From contig JBBIVJ010000015.1 of assembly GCA_037439785.1 (NCBI GenBank), positions 1 through 64,000 of the forward strand: DNA of 64,000 nt, in the 5' to 3' direction. Shown piece after piece: positions 1 through 8,863 of this stretch. The first letter of the stretch is position 1. Each line of letters starts with the position of its first letter. A program made the position numbers and the translations under genes. This stretch comes from DSVZ01 sp037439785. Lineage in GTDB: Bacteria; Verrucomicrobiota; Verrucomicrobiia; Limisphaerales; J093. The notes below the pieces were generated by a model. The model ran no database searches. It was given only the letters and a program-made list of their open reading frames with translations, and had not been told where the DNA came from.

Positions 1-2703
1 AAGCGGTGAGCAGCGGCGGACAGTGGGTTTCCACCACCGGACACTTGGTCTCGACCGGTGGGCAACGGGTTTCGGCAATCGGACACCGCGTCTCCAGGGG
101 CGGACACCGCGTTTCTGCGATCGGGCACTCGGTCTCCAGCGGCGGGCAGCGGGTCGCGATGGGCGGGCATCGTGTTTCTGCGACCGGGCACCTGGTCTCG
201 AGCGGCGGGCAACGGGTTTCAACGGCCGGGCATTGCGTCTCGACCGCGGCGCAGGCGGTGGGTACCGCCGGGCAGAGTGTTTCACGCGGAGGACACTTGG
301 TGACCTCGGGCGGGCAGCGGGTTTCCAACGGCGGGCATTTCGTCAAGGCAACAGGACAGGTGGTCTCCCGTGGCGGGCACCGGGTGGCGGCCGGGGGACA
401 GGCCGTGGCCCGTGGCGGGCATTGGGTGGCTACCGCCGGACATTGGGTGGCCGCGGCCGGGCAAACAGTCGCGTTGGGCGGACAGGCGGTGGCCTGGGGC
501 GGGCAGCGCGTGGCCACGGCGGGGCACTGCGTCGCCGCCACCGCCACCGGACAGACCGTTGCCACCACCTGGCACACGGTGACGATGGCGGGGCAGGTGG
601 TCGGCTTGGGCGGACACTGGGTGGCCACGGGCGGGCAGCGCGTGGCAGCGGGCGGGCAGGCCGTGGCCTGCGGCGGGCATTGGGTGGCGGCCGCCGGGCA
701 TTGGGTCGCCGCCGGGGGACATTGGGTGGCGTTGGGAGGGCAATGCGTGACCACGGGCGGGCAGCGGGTGGCGGCCAGAGCGCCGCACATGGTGTCCGCG
801 GCCTGGCAGTGGGTGGGCAGCGGCGGGCATTGGGTCTTGGAGACGGGGCATTGCGTCTGCACCGGCGGGCAGCGGGTGGCGACCGGCGGGCAGCGGGTGG
901 CCAGGGCCGCGCCGCAGTGGGTGTCCACGACCGGGCATTGGGTGGCCACGGGCGGGCAACGCGTGTCGGTGGGTGGGCACTGTGTCTCGGTGGGCGGACA
1001 CTGCGTCTGGACCGCCGGGCAGGCCGTCACCTTGAGATCGCAAGCGGTGGGCAGCGGCGGACACTGGGTTTGGACCATCGGACAGCGGGTTTCCGCTGCC
1101 GGACAGTGCGTCAGCTCCGGCGGGCAGCGGGTTTCCGCCGGTGGACAACGCGTCTCCGCCGCCGGGCAGTGGGTGTGGAGCGGCGGGCAGACGGTGGGCG
1201 CGGTCTGGCAATGCGTCGGCAGCGGCGGGCAGCGGGTCTCCGCAGGCGGGCACTGGGTTTCCACCGGTGGGCAACGTGTTGCGGCCGCCGGACACCTGGT
1301 TTCAATGGCCGGGCAGACGGTTTCGCGGCCCAGGCATTGGGTCAGCACCGGCGGGCACGTGGTTTCCAAGGGCGGACAGCGGGTTTCCTGGATGGGGCAG
1401 GCGGTCTCCTTGGGCGGACAGCGGGTTTCCACCGGCGGGCAGACCGTCTCGACTGCCTGACATTGGGTGGCCACGGGCGGACAAGTGGTCAGGGTGGGCG
1501 GGCACACCGTCGCCGCGGCGGTCAGGCAGACCGTGGCGATGGGCGGACATTGGGTTTGCACCGGTGGGCAGCGGGTTTCCACCGCCGGACAGCGGGTCTC
1601 GACCGGCGGGCATTGGGTGTGGACGGGCGGACAGCGCGTCTCGACCGGCGGGCACTTGGTCAACGCCACGGGGCAACGGGTTTCCGCGGGCGGACATTGG
1701 GTCTCGTGAGGCGGGCAACGGGTCTCAACGGCCGGGCACTGCGTGTCAGCCGTTTGGCACAGCGTGGGCGTGGGCGGGCATCGGGTCTGGACGGGCGGAC
1801 AACGCGTCTCGGCCGGCGGGCATTTGGTCAGCAGCGGCGGGCAGCGGGTCTCGACCGGCGGACACCGGGTCTCGAGAACTTCGCACGCGGTCGGCACGGG
1901 CGGACAGTGGGTTTCGGCCACCGGGCAACGGGTGATGGCGGACGGGCAGCGGGTTTCGACCGGCGGGCAGAGCGTCTCGGCCACCTGGCAGGCGGTGAGG
2001 GCGGCCGGGCATTGGGATTGCACCGGCGGGCAGCGGGTCTCCTGCACCGGACAGCGGGTGTCCACCGCCGGGCAGCGGGTCTCGACCGGCGGACAGACCG
2101 TGGCCCGGAGTTCGCAGTGCGTGGGCACCGGCGGGCAACGGGTCTCCGCCAGCGGGCATTGCGTCTCGACCGGCGGACAGCGGGTCGCCCGGACGGGGCA
2201 GCTTGTGGCCACCGGCGGGCAACGGGTCTCCAACGGCGGGCACTTGGTGGGGGAGATGGGGCAACGCGTTTCTGCGGCCGGGCACTTGGTCAGGGCGGGC
2301 GGACAGGCGGTGGGAATGACCGGGCAGGCGGTTTCGAGGGGCGGGCATTGAGTGGCGAGGCTGGGACAGCGGGTTTCCACCGGGGGACAGGCCGTCTCCG
2401 CCCCCAAACAGGCGGTGGGCAGCGGCGGGCACCGTGTTTCGGCCGGCGGGCATTGGGTCTCGAGGGCGGGGCATTGGGTGGCCACCGGCGGGCAGAGCGT
2501 CTCCACCGCGGGGCACTGGGTTTCCACTGCCGGACAGGACGTGGCCAGGGCCGGGCAAACGGTCTGGGTGGAAGGGCACCCGGTCTGCAAGGCGGGGCAG
2601 CGCGTGGCCACCACCGGACAACGGGTGTTGACCGGTGGGCAGGCCGTGGCCAGCGGCGGGCAGGTGGTGGCCAGGGCCGGGCAGACCGTGGCGGCGACGG
2701 GCA
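1..2703 (-). repeat. 21-bp tandem repeat array encoding the Cys heptads
   Basis: About 127 units of 21 bp. The invariant element on the coding strand is TGC/TGT followed mostly by CCx, then a Val/Leu codon and an ACC/ACG codon. Units are diverged from one another rather than identical, yet the reading frame is kept throughout. Length exceptions are a 27-bp unit near 541 and 24-bp units near 780, 905 and 1515. The array continues past position 1. Confidence 0.9.
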
Positions 2704-3145
2704 CAATGGTCAGCACGGGGAAACCGATGCCGCCCTGCTTGCGAAACTCTTCGGCGGCGGCGGTGAGCGCGGTTTCCAGCGCGGTGCGCGAAAGGCGGAG
2801 GTAGCGGCCCAATTCACCGGGCAGAACCACCAGCGGACTGCGGCCGCCGCCCTCCACGTCTTCCCAGGGGCCTTCAGGGCTGTCGGCGGTTTGGAGCCAA
2901 CCCTCGCCGTCCCACTCGATCTTCAGCTCGCCGGTCTCCGGCACGCGCGTAATCCGCAGCTCGGTCGGGCTGAGGTTCAGCAGGGCGAGGTGCACCGCTT
3001 CCTGGTCCTCCGGTTCGAGGGGCGGCGGCTCGGCCGCCCGGCCGGTGGGTCCTGCCCCAAGCCAGGCCAGCATCAGCAGCGCGGCGAAAAGGCGAATGGG
3101 TTGGCGTGTTCCCGACCTTCCCCAAAGGGTTGCCCAGGTCTTCAT
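1..3145 (-). CDS. Secreted Cys-Pro-Thr heptad-repeat protein (partial, runs off left edge)
   Basis: At least 1,048 residues are visible, with no stop codon before the window edge. Residues 1-38 look like a signal peptide (basic start, LFAALLMLAWLGA core, then GRAAEP). Residues about 60-120 form a small module (KIEWDGEGWLQTADSPEGPW) resembling one recurrent in verrucomicrobial secreted proteins. From Cys155 to the edge the protein is about 127 copies of a seven-residue unit, C-P-[PA]-[VL]-x-T-x, encoded by 21-bp units. Every unit has its Cys and nearly all have Thr six. The array has almost no aromatic, Lys or Gly residues. Four places carry one or two extra residues. The start is set by a GGAG ribosome-binding site six bases upstream and a good promoter. 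I recognise no family for the repeat. A disulfide-linked or metal-binding surface fibre is possible, but that is inference. Confidence 0.85.
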   Translation of the reverse strand, partial: MKTWATLWGRSGTRQPIRLFAALLMLAWLGAGPTGRAAEPPPLEPEDQEAVHLALLNLSPTELRITRVPETGELKIEWDGEGWLQTADSPEGPWEDVEGGGRSPLVVLPGELGRYLRLSRTALETALTAAAEEFRKQGGIGFPVLTIVPVAATVCPALATTCPPLATACPPVNTRCPVVATRCPALQTGCPSTQTVCPALATSCPAVETQCPAVETLCPPVATQCPALETQCPPAETRCPPLPTACLGAETACPPVETRCPSLATQCPPLETACPVIPTACPPALTKCPAAETRCPISPTKCPPLETRCPPVATSCPVRATRCPPVETQCPLAETRCPPVPTHCELRATVCPPVETRCPAVDTRCPVQETRCPPVQSQCPAALTACQVAETLCPPVETRCPSAITRCPVAETHCPPVPTACEVLETRCPPVETRCPPLLTKCPPAETRCPPVQTRCPPTPTLCQTADTQCPAVETRCPPHETQCPPAETRCPVALTKCPPVETRCPPVHTQCPPVETRCPAVETRCPPVQTQCPPIATVCLTAAATVCPPTLTTCPPVATQCQAVETVCPPVETRCPPKETACPIQETRCPPLETTCPPVLTQCLGRETVCPAIETRCPAAATRCPPVETQCPPAETRCPPLPTHCQTAPTVCPPLHTHCPAAETRCPPAETRCPPELTHCPAAETRCPMVQTQCPPLPTACDLKVTACPAVQTQCPPTETQCPPTDTRCPPVATQCPVVDTHCGAALATRCPPVATRCPPVQTQCPVSKTQCPPLPTHCQAADTMCGALAATRCPPVVTHCPPNATQCPPAATQCPAAATQCPPQATACPPAATRCPPVATQCPPKPTTCPAIVTVCQVVATVCPVAVAATQCPAVATRCPPQATACPPNATVCPAAATQCPAVATQCPPRATACPPAATRCPPRETTCPVALTKCPPLETRCPPEVTKCPPRETLCPAVPTACAAVETQCPAVETRCPPLETRCPVAETRCPPIATRCPPLETECPIAETRCPPLETRCPIAETRCPPVETKCPVVETHCPPLLTA

Positions 3146-3183
3146 GGATGGCTCCGGTTGTAGGTTGATAGCAATCTAAGCTG

Positions 3184-3212
3184 TTTATTGAGCTGTTTAG
3201 CTCGGGCGTCAA
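3184..3212 (-). promoter_or_regulatory. Promoter of the heptad-repeat gene
   Basis: On the minus strand TTGACG (3207-3212), a 17-base spacer and AATAAA (3184-3189). The spacer contains a small inverted repeat, GAGCT-AAAC-AGCTC, which could be an operator. The predicted transcript has a leader of about 30 nt carrying the CCGGAG ribosome-binding site. Confidence 0.6.
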
Positions 3213-3474
3213 CCAGTTTTTTTAACCGGCGGGAAGCCGGAATCTTTGGAGTCGGTGCTGACACGACGCGAATGCGAAGTGCAGAGGGCAAGGGCACGGC
3301 CCGCGAGAACACGCCTCTCAAGGGGGGAGCCTCCGGGTATGGTCGGGAAACTCGGGCGGCAGCCGGCCCGAGGTTTCCCCGCCTCGACGCACGCCCACGT
3401 TCGTCCCCTGCTGGCCGACCTCTTCACGCCCTTCGGCAGGGATTCAGGTGCGCGGGGGAACGGTGTCGGGCCTC
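3213..3474. other. Intergenic stretch, no recognised gene
   Basis: Together with the promoter and leader of the repeat gene this makes a 329-bp gap downstream of the LamG gene. A short CCGGC/GCCGG hairpin beside a run of seven T lies near 3219-3240, but stem and T run are in the wrong order for a terminator of the minus-strand gene. I see no protein or RNA gene here. Confidence 0.5.
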
Positions 3475-5144
3475 TCAGTGTGATGCCCGGAACAGGCGTT
3501 GTACCTCCCGTTCATTGAGCGCGCGTCGGTAAAGCCGCACCTCGCGCAGTTGGCCGTGGAAGTGGTCGTGCTCGCCGAAGCCGATCTTGAGCGGCACCCC
3601 GGCGGTGAGGTCGAAACGCGCGGGATCGAAAGGCGCGGATTCCGCCACGCGTTTTCCGTCCACGAACAGCCGCAGGCGAGACCCTGCCCGCATTGCCACG
3701 ACGTGCCGCCAGCCGGGCGCCAGTTCGAAGTCATGCAGACTGCCACGCCGGCCTCGAGCGCGTGAACGTGACCCGAGGGCAAGGTGCCGCAGTAGAGCCG
3801 GCCCTGATACACCGCCATGGACCACGCCCGGTGATACTCGACGTCCGAAAAATCCAGGCGTCCCGTCAAAGTCCAGCCCGCGTCATCGAGGCGATAGACC
3901 TCGGCCCGGGGCAACGTGCCGCCGTAGAGATTGCCGTTGAACAGGGCAAGGCCCATGACTTCGAGTTCGTGGCCGAGCCGACCGGTGTCCACCCACTGAT
4001 GCGGGCCGAGGTAGCGAAAGACCTTGCCTTCCTTCCAGGTGCCCGTGTGGAGGGCGCCGCGGTGAAGGGCGAACGAATAGGTTTGGTCCACGTTGGGTGG
4101 CGCGCCCCAGTTCGTCCAGTTGGTCCCGCCTTCGTAGCAGAACACGCCGCCCAGGGCTCCGCCATCGTAGCCGCCGGCCAACAGCGTGCCGTCCGCCACC
4201 GTGATCGCGGCGAGGCGGCCGCCGGGATTGCCACACCAGGTCCAGTTGGTTCCGCCTTCATACCGATACAACCCTTGCCGCGGCGTGGTGGCGTGCTTGG
4301 GCGGGAAGTCCATCGCGGTGGCATGGAGGCTGTCGCGGAGAACCGTCAGCCCCCAGACCGTCTCGGCGTCGCACGGCCGTCCACAATCCACCCAGCGTTT
4401 GCCGCCGGCGTAGCGATAAACACGGCCGCCGGGGTGCTGGTTGGATGAGGGCGGGAGATGCGAGCCGGCACCGCTGTAGCGGGCGACGCCCGCGTAGCGT
4501 TCACCCCGGAACACCGCCAGGGCCGTAACGGCGTTGCAGGGGTCCGGCGCGCCGCAGTCCACCCAGTTCGTGCCTCCGCTGTAGCGATAAACGTGGCCGG
4601 CCTCGCCCGCCCCGGGTTCCCACGTCCCCGTGTAGAGCGCCCCCTGAAAAACGGTGAGCGCCCAGACCATCTGGCTGTTGCCGGGCCGGCCACAATCGGT
4701 CCAGCGCGGCTGGGTGCCGGCGTCGAGGCCGAAAAACAAATTGCGCGTATTGGCCATCGAGCTGCACGCCCCGGACGGGTGCTGCACAGTCAGGTTGAAA
4801 CCGTTGCGCGTCGCCGGATCAAACAGTGTCACCAGATCGCCGGGGGAGTCGTCGAGGGGGTCGGCCAGATTCAGCCAGAGCGACAGGGTGAAATCGTTTG
4901 TGCCCGGGCGCAGCACCGGGGTGGCAGGGACCTCCCGCCGGGCGGAACGGCCGTTGAACGCGGCGGCGCGCGGGGTCCAGGTGATATCAGGGGGCTGCGC
5001 GTACAGGGCGTGGCGCGAAACGTCCCGCGCGTGACCGTCCAACCGCCAGTGCCCGAGCAGGGAGTCCTCGCCGGCCCCCCGCCCGCTAGTCGCCCCAAGC
5101 GCCAGACAGGCGGCGACCCCCCAGGCGGGGGCGTGGGGGAGCAT
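3475..5144 (-). pseudogene. LamG domain split by a seven-repeat propeller (frameshifted)
   Basis: Read from ATG at 5144 (MLPHAPAW, signal peptide ending near SGRGAGED); a longer reading from 5300 lacks a convincing N-terminus. After the signal comes the first half of a LamG/concanavalin-like domain (LLGHWRLDGHARD, FTLSLWLNL). Then follow seven repeats of about 40-50 residues with the pattern WxDCGxP..VxALxVFxGxLYxGT..VYRYxGGTN, most simply a seven-bladed propeller. The second LamG half follows (WRHVVAMRAGSRLRLFVDG, LREVRLYRRALNEREV). The last part is in another frame: a one-base loss lies around 3735-3750, after EAGVAV and before SLHDFEL. One restored base would give a single protein of about 555 residues. 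This could be an assembly error or a recent mutation. Likely secreted; ligand unknown. Confidence 0.75.
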
Positions 5145-5353
5145 TCCTCGCAGCGAACGAGTGTGCGCCGGAGCCATATCCCGTTGCGGTGCCCGGGCCG
5201 AGCGCTGCCCTTCTGTCCTCATTACGGTCGCGACGCCCTGCCACAGGATCGCTGCGGCGAGGGTTCGGGGAAGGACATCCTTCCGAGCCCACCGGGACAT
5301 GGGCAGAGGCTACCGTGAGGGGGGGAGACCGGACAAGCTGGCGCACCGGCCGG

Positions 5354-5384
5354 CCCTTCCCGGCCGCGGCTCGGCCGGGAAGGG
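5354..5384. other. Perfect 13-bp hairpin
   Basis: CCCTTCCCGGCCG pairs with CGGCCGGGAAGGG across a five-base loop. No T run follows on either strand, so it is not a standard terminator. It lies between two divergent genes and could be a protein-binding site or a structured leader. Confidence 0.5.
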
Positions 5385-5664
5385 GAAAACCTCCCGCCGT
5401 GGAACCGGATTCGACGCAGGTTGTTTGCCGGCCACATGCCTGCCCTACGCAAGACCGCGAGCGGCACTCCCGAAATGGCGGGGGCCTGACTTTCCCACCG
5501 GCCTGGCGCGGAGGGGGCGCCGGAGGACAGATCCTGCAACTAAGCACTCCAGCCGGCAGGTCGTGCCTCGCGGTGGACCGGGGGAGTGGGCCGGCAGCCC
5601 AAGGCGCGCCCAACCGCCGGGAAAACGCCGGTGCGCGGTACGGGCGGCGCCGGCAACGCGGGCT

Positions 5665-5692
5665 TTGAGATTGGGGCCCGGCCGACTAGACT
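5665..5692 (+). promoter_or_regulatory. Promoter of terC
   Basis: TTGAGA (5665-5670), 16 bases, TAGACT (5687-5692). The start codon follows 16 bases after the first base of the -10, so the leader would be only a few nucleotides. Confidence 0.6.
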
Positions 5693-5702
5693 TGCCGACT
5701 CG

Positions 5703-6689
5703 ATGTTTGCGCTGACGGACATCCACTGGTGGCACTACGCGACCTTCATTCTGGCGGTGCTGGTGTTTCTGGTTTTCGACCTGGGGGTGCTCCACCGCCG
5801 GGCGCGGGAGATTTCGTTTCGGGAGGCGCTGGCGTGGACGTCGTTCTTGCTCGTGATGGCGATGGTGTTCGCCTGGACCCTGCTGCTGGTGCGTGGGCGG
5901 GAGGAGGCGCTGGAATTCATCACCGGCTACCTCATCGAGTTGTCCCTCTCGATGGACAACGTGTTCGTGATCGCGATGATCTTCGGCTACTTCGTGGTCC
6001 CGCGGGCTTACCAGCATCGCGTGTTGTTCTGGGGCATCCTCGGCGCCTTGATCATGCGGGGGGTGATGATCTGGGTCGGGGCGGAGTTGATCGCGGCGCA
6101 CCACTGGGTGCTGTACCTGTTCGGCATCTTTCTGGTCCTGACCGGCATCAAGATGGTCGTCGCCGCGGGCGAGGAGGTGGACCCGGAGCACAACCCGGTG
6201 TTGCGGTTGGCGCGGCGGTTTTTCCGCTTCAGCGCCCGCTATGACGGCCAGAACTTTCTCACCTGGGAGAGCGGCCGGCGCGTGGCCACACCGCTGGTGC
6301 TGGTGTTGTTGATGGTGGAAACGACCGACCTGATCTTCGCCCTGGACTCCATCCCGGCCATCTTCGCCATCACGCAAAAGCCGTTCACTGTTTTCACCTC
6401 GAACGTGTTTGCCATCCTCGGCCTGCGCTCGCTGTACTTCGTGCTGGCGGGGGCCATGACCTACTGCTGCTACCTGAAGTACGGCCTGGCGGTGGTCCTG
6501 GTTTTCATCGGCTTCAAAATGTTGGTCGTGGACTGGATCAAAATCCCCATCGGCCTCTCGCTGACGGTGGTGGCCAGCATCATTGCCACCTCGGTGGTGG
6601 CCTCCTGGTTCGCCGCGCGGCGACGCCGGGCTAGCCAACCGCTGGCCGAAAGCCTGCCCCGGACGCCCCCTGAATGGGCCGGCGATTGA
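5703..6689 (+). CDS. TerC/Alx-family integral membrane protein
   Basis: 328 residues from ATG 5703 (MFALTDIHWW), preferred over an upstream in-frame ATG at 5586 because a promoter ends just before it and the family begins this way. About eight to nine membrane segments are visible. Family signatures include LSLSMDNVFV near residue 80 and VETTDLIFALDSIPAI near residue 205, which carry the membrane-embedded acidic residues. TerC/Alx proteins act in metal ion (Mn2+) homeostasis or tellurite resistance; the substrate here is unknown. No other ter genes are nearby. Gene symbol left empty because the family has several paralogous types. Confidence 0.9.
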   Translation: MFALTDIHWWHYATFILAVLVFLVFDLGVLHRRAREISFREALAWTSFLLVMAMVFAWTLLLVRGREEALEFITGYLIELSLSMDNVFVIAMIFGYFVVPRAYQHRVLFWGILGALIMRGVMIWVGAELIAAHHWVLYLFGIFLVLTGIKMVVAAGEEVDPEHNPVLRLARRFFRFSARYDGQNFLTWESGRRVATPLVLVLLMVETTDLIFALDSIPAIFAITQKPFTVFTSNVFAILGLRSLYFVLAGAMTYCCYLKYGLAVVLVFIGFKMLVVDWIKIPIGLSLTVVASIIATSVVASWFAARRRRASQPLAESLPRTPPEWAGD

Positions 6690-6861
6690 GCGGCGCCGGG
6701 CCGCGAGCAAACGGCGCGGAAACGCTGCGCGCAGTCCCGCTGCCGTCCCGCCCCGGCCCGGGGGAACTCTCAGCCTCAGCCCGGTTGCTGGCTGGCGGGG
6801 CGGCGCTCCCCTGCGCTAACCTCCCCGCGACGTGTGGCCCGGACCCGCGTCGGCACGGGTG

Positions 6862-8580
6862 ATGACCTACCGCTGGCAACTGGCCGCCCACGACCCTTCC
6901 CGGGTCGCGCCGCTGGCGAGCGCCCTGAAGGTCTCGCCGTTGCTGGCCCAATGTCTCATCAATCGCGGCCTGAGCTCCCCCGCCCGGGCCGGCGGATTTC
7001 TGCGGCCCCGGCTCAAAGACCTGGCCGACCCCGCGCAGCTTCCCCACCTGACGGTGGCCGTCGAGCGGCTCTGGCAGGCGCGGGACCGCGGCGAGCCGGT
7101 GGTCATTTTCGGGGATTACGACATGGACGGCGTGTCCGCAACGGCGCTCCTGCTGGAGGTGCTGGGGCCGTTGGGGTGGAACCTCGCCGCCTACCTGCCC
7201 CACCGCCTGGACGAAGGCTACGGCCTGACGCCGGACGCGGTGGACAACTGCCTGGAGCGCCATCCCGCCCGGCTCCTGCTGGCGGTGGACTGCGGCTCGA
7301 CCGCCGTCGAGACCATCCGCGGGCTGCGGGCGCGGGGCGTCGAGGTCATCGTGCTGGACCACCACCAGGTCGCCCAACCCCCGCCGCCGGCCGTGGCGGT
7401 GGTGAATCCGCAGTTGGGCCCGGCGGGCCACGACGGATTCCGAGAACTGTGTTCGGTGGGCCTGGCTTTCAAACTGGCCCACGGCCTTCTCAAGCACGGC
7501 CGGCTCCAGGGCCGCCCCGAGGCACACCGGTTTGACCTCAAACCGCTGCTGGACCTGGTCGCCCTGGGCACCCTGGCGGACCTGGTGCCGCTGACCGGGG
7601 AAAACCGCCGGCTGGTGGCCGCCGGTCTGGAGCGCCTCAACCGCCGGGAACGACCGGGCCTCCGGGCGTTGTGCGAAGTGGCCGGCCTCCAGGGCGACAT
7701 CCGCCCCTACGAGGTGGGCTTCCTGCTGGCCCCGCGCCTGAACGCCGCCGGCCGCCTCGAAGATGCCACCGAGGCCCTGGAACTGCTCCTGGCCCGGGAC
7801 ACGGACCGGGCCCTGGCCCTGGCCCGGTCCCTGGACGCCCGCAACAGCGAACGCCAGAACCTCGAACGCCGCATCGCCGAGGAGGTCATCGGCGCGGTCC
7901 GCGCCCGGTTCAATCCCGCCACCGACTACGTCATCGTCGAGGGGCAACTGCTCTGGCACGTGGGGGTGGTGGGCATCGTGGCCGCGCGGGTCCTGCAGGC
8001 CTTTTACCGCCCCACCATCATCCTGGGCGGTGACGGGCATGAATGGCGCGGAAGCGGCCGCAGCATCGAGGGCTTTGACCTGGCGGCGGCCCTGCGGCAA
8101 TGCGACGACCTGTTGGTGCGCCACGGCGGCCACGCCATGGCGGCCGGCCTGACCATCCACCCCCAGCAACTGCCCGCCCTGCGCGTCCGCCTGAATGAAC
8201 TGGCCCGCCAGTGCCTCCAGCCCCACCAACTCCAGCCGGTCCTGCGGCTGGACGCCGCCGTGGCTCTGGCCGAGCTGACCGCCGACTGCGTCGGGGTAAT
8301 CGAGCGCCTCCAGCCCTTCGGCCCGGACAACCCGCCGGTGCAACTGCTGGTCCGCGGCGTGACCCACCGCCACCCGCCCCAGCGCATCGGCCGCGACGCC
8401 CGGCATGCCAAGTTCTGGGTCACCCAGGGCGGTCCCGCCTGCGAGGCGCTGTGGTGGGGGGCGGCCGACAAGCCCTGGCCCGAGGGGCGCTTCGACCTGG
8501 CCGTGGTGCCGCAGGTCCGGGAGTACCTGGGCCGACAGCGCGTTCAGTTGCGGGTGCTGGATTGGCGGCCGGCGGAATGA
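6862..8580 (+). CDS. recJ: Single-stranded-DNA exonuclease RecJ
   Basis: 572 residues if begun at ATG 6862 (MTYRWQL, the usual RecJ opening). An in-frame GTG at 6832 is possible and would fit a TAACCT -10-like box at 6817. The DHH motifs are intact: GDYDMDGVSATALLLE near residue 85, VDCGST, VIVLDHH near 168 and NAAGRLEDA near 295. The DHHA1 motif GGHAMAAG lies near residue 425, followed by an OB-like C-terminus. RecJ degrades single-stranded DNA 5' to 3' in recombination and mismatch repair. It stands alone between terC and the tRNA. Confidence 0.95.
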   Translation: MTYRWQLAAHDPSRVAPLASALKVSPLLAQCLINRGLSSPARAGGFLRPRLKDLADPAQLPHLTVAVERLWQARDRGEPVVIFGDYDMDGVSATALLLEVLGPLGWNLAAYLPHRLDEGYGLTPDAVDNCLERHPARLLLAVDCGSTAVETIRGLRARGVEVIVLDHHQVAQPPPPAVAVVNPQLGPAGHDGFRELCSVGLAFKLAHGLLKHGRLQGRPEAHRFDLKPLLDLVALGTLADLVPLTGENRRLVAAGLERLNRRERPGLRALCEVAGLQGDIRPYEVGFLLAPRLNAAGRLEDATEALELLLARDTDRALALARSLDARNSERQNLERRIAEEVIGAVRARFNPATDYVIVEGQLLWHVGVVGIVAARVLQAFYRPTIILGGDGHEWRGSGRSIEGFDLAAALRQCDDLLVRHGGHAMAAGLTIHPQQLPALRVRLNELARQCLQPHQLQPVLRLDAAVALAELTADCVGVIERLQPFGPDNPPVQLLVRGVTHRHPPQRIGRDARHAKFWVTQGGPACEALWWGAADKPWPEGRFDLAVVPQVREYLGRQRVQLRVLDWRPAE

Positions 8581-8653
8581 CTCCTTGCCGCGGCCGTCCG
8601 GCACGGTGCACCGATGCCTCAGCCGAGAGCAAGCGGGGGGACCGTGGAGAGGA

Positions 8654-8728
8654 TGGTGCGCGCTGCAGGACTTGAACCTACGACCCCTTCCGTGTGAAGG
8701 AAGTGCTCTTCCACTGAGCTAAGCGCGC
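8654..8728 (-). tRNA. tRNA-Val (anticodon CAC)
   Basis: A full cloverleaf on the minus strand: acceptor GCGCGCT/AGCGCGC, D stem GCTC/GAGC, anticodon stem CTTCC/GGAAG around loop TTCACAC (anticodon CAC, reads GUG), and T arm GTAGG-TTCAAGT-CCTGC. The 3' CCA is encoded. Total 75 nt. Confidence 0.95.
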
Positions 8729-8863
8729 GTGCCGGGGGAGGCCGCGGGGCAGTTCCGAGCGTCCCCCCAAGCCGGGCAGAGCCTAGGCCAGCCGGCCCCG
8801 CCGGGCAACTGCGTTTTGCGGACTCGCTGTGGGCAGTGTGCATCTTCGTTTATCGCAAAGGTC

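Larger units (their letters stand above)
5145..5702. other. 558-bp divergent intergenic region
   Basis: It lies between the start of the LamG gene (minus) and terC (plus). Open frames here lack recognisable protein character. It contains a strong hairpin at 5354-5384 and the terC promoter at its right end. Confidence 0.5.

Noticed and set aside
1..2703. Tandem repeats as a possible CRISPR array
   Set aside because: Units are 21 bp with no unique spacers and keep a coding frame.
23..3163. A 1,046-codon open frame on the plus strand across the repeat array
   Set aside because: It is antisense to the heptad gene. The 21-bp unit has no stop in several frames, so long frames appear by construction. 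The minus frame has a signal peptide, ribosome-binding site, promoter and invariant Cys.
3219..3240. Hairpin with T run after the LamG-propeller gene
   Set aside because: For the minus-strand gene the T run becomes an A run, and on the plus strand the T run precedes the stem; it cannot act as a normal terminator.
4458..5318. A 286-codon plus-strand frame opposite the LamG gene
   Set aside because: Antisense to the propeller repeats, no recognisable domain.
6631..8604. A 657-codon minus-strand frame over recJ
   Set aside because: Antisense shadow in GC-rich DNA; the plus frame has all RecJ motifs.
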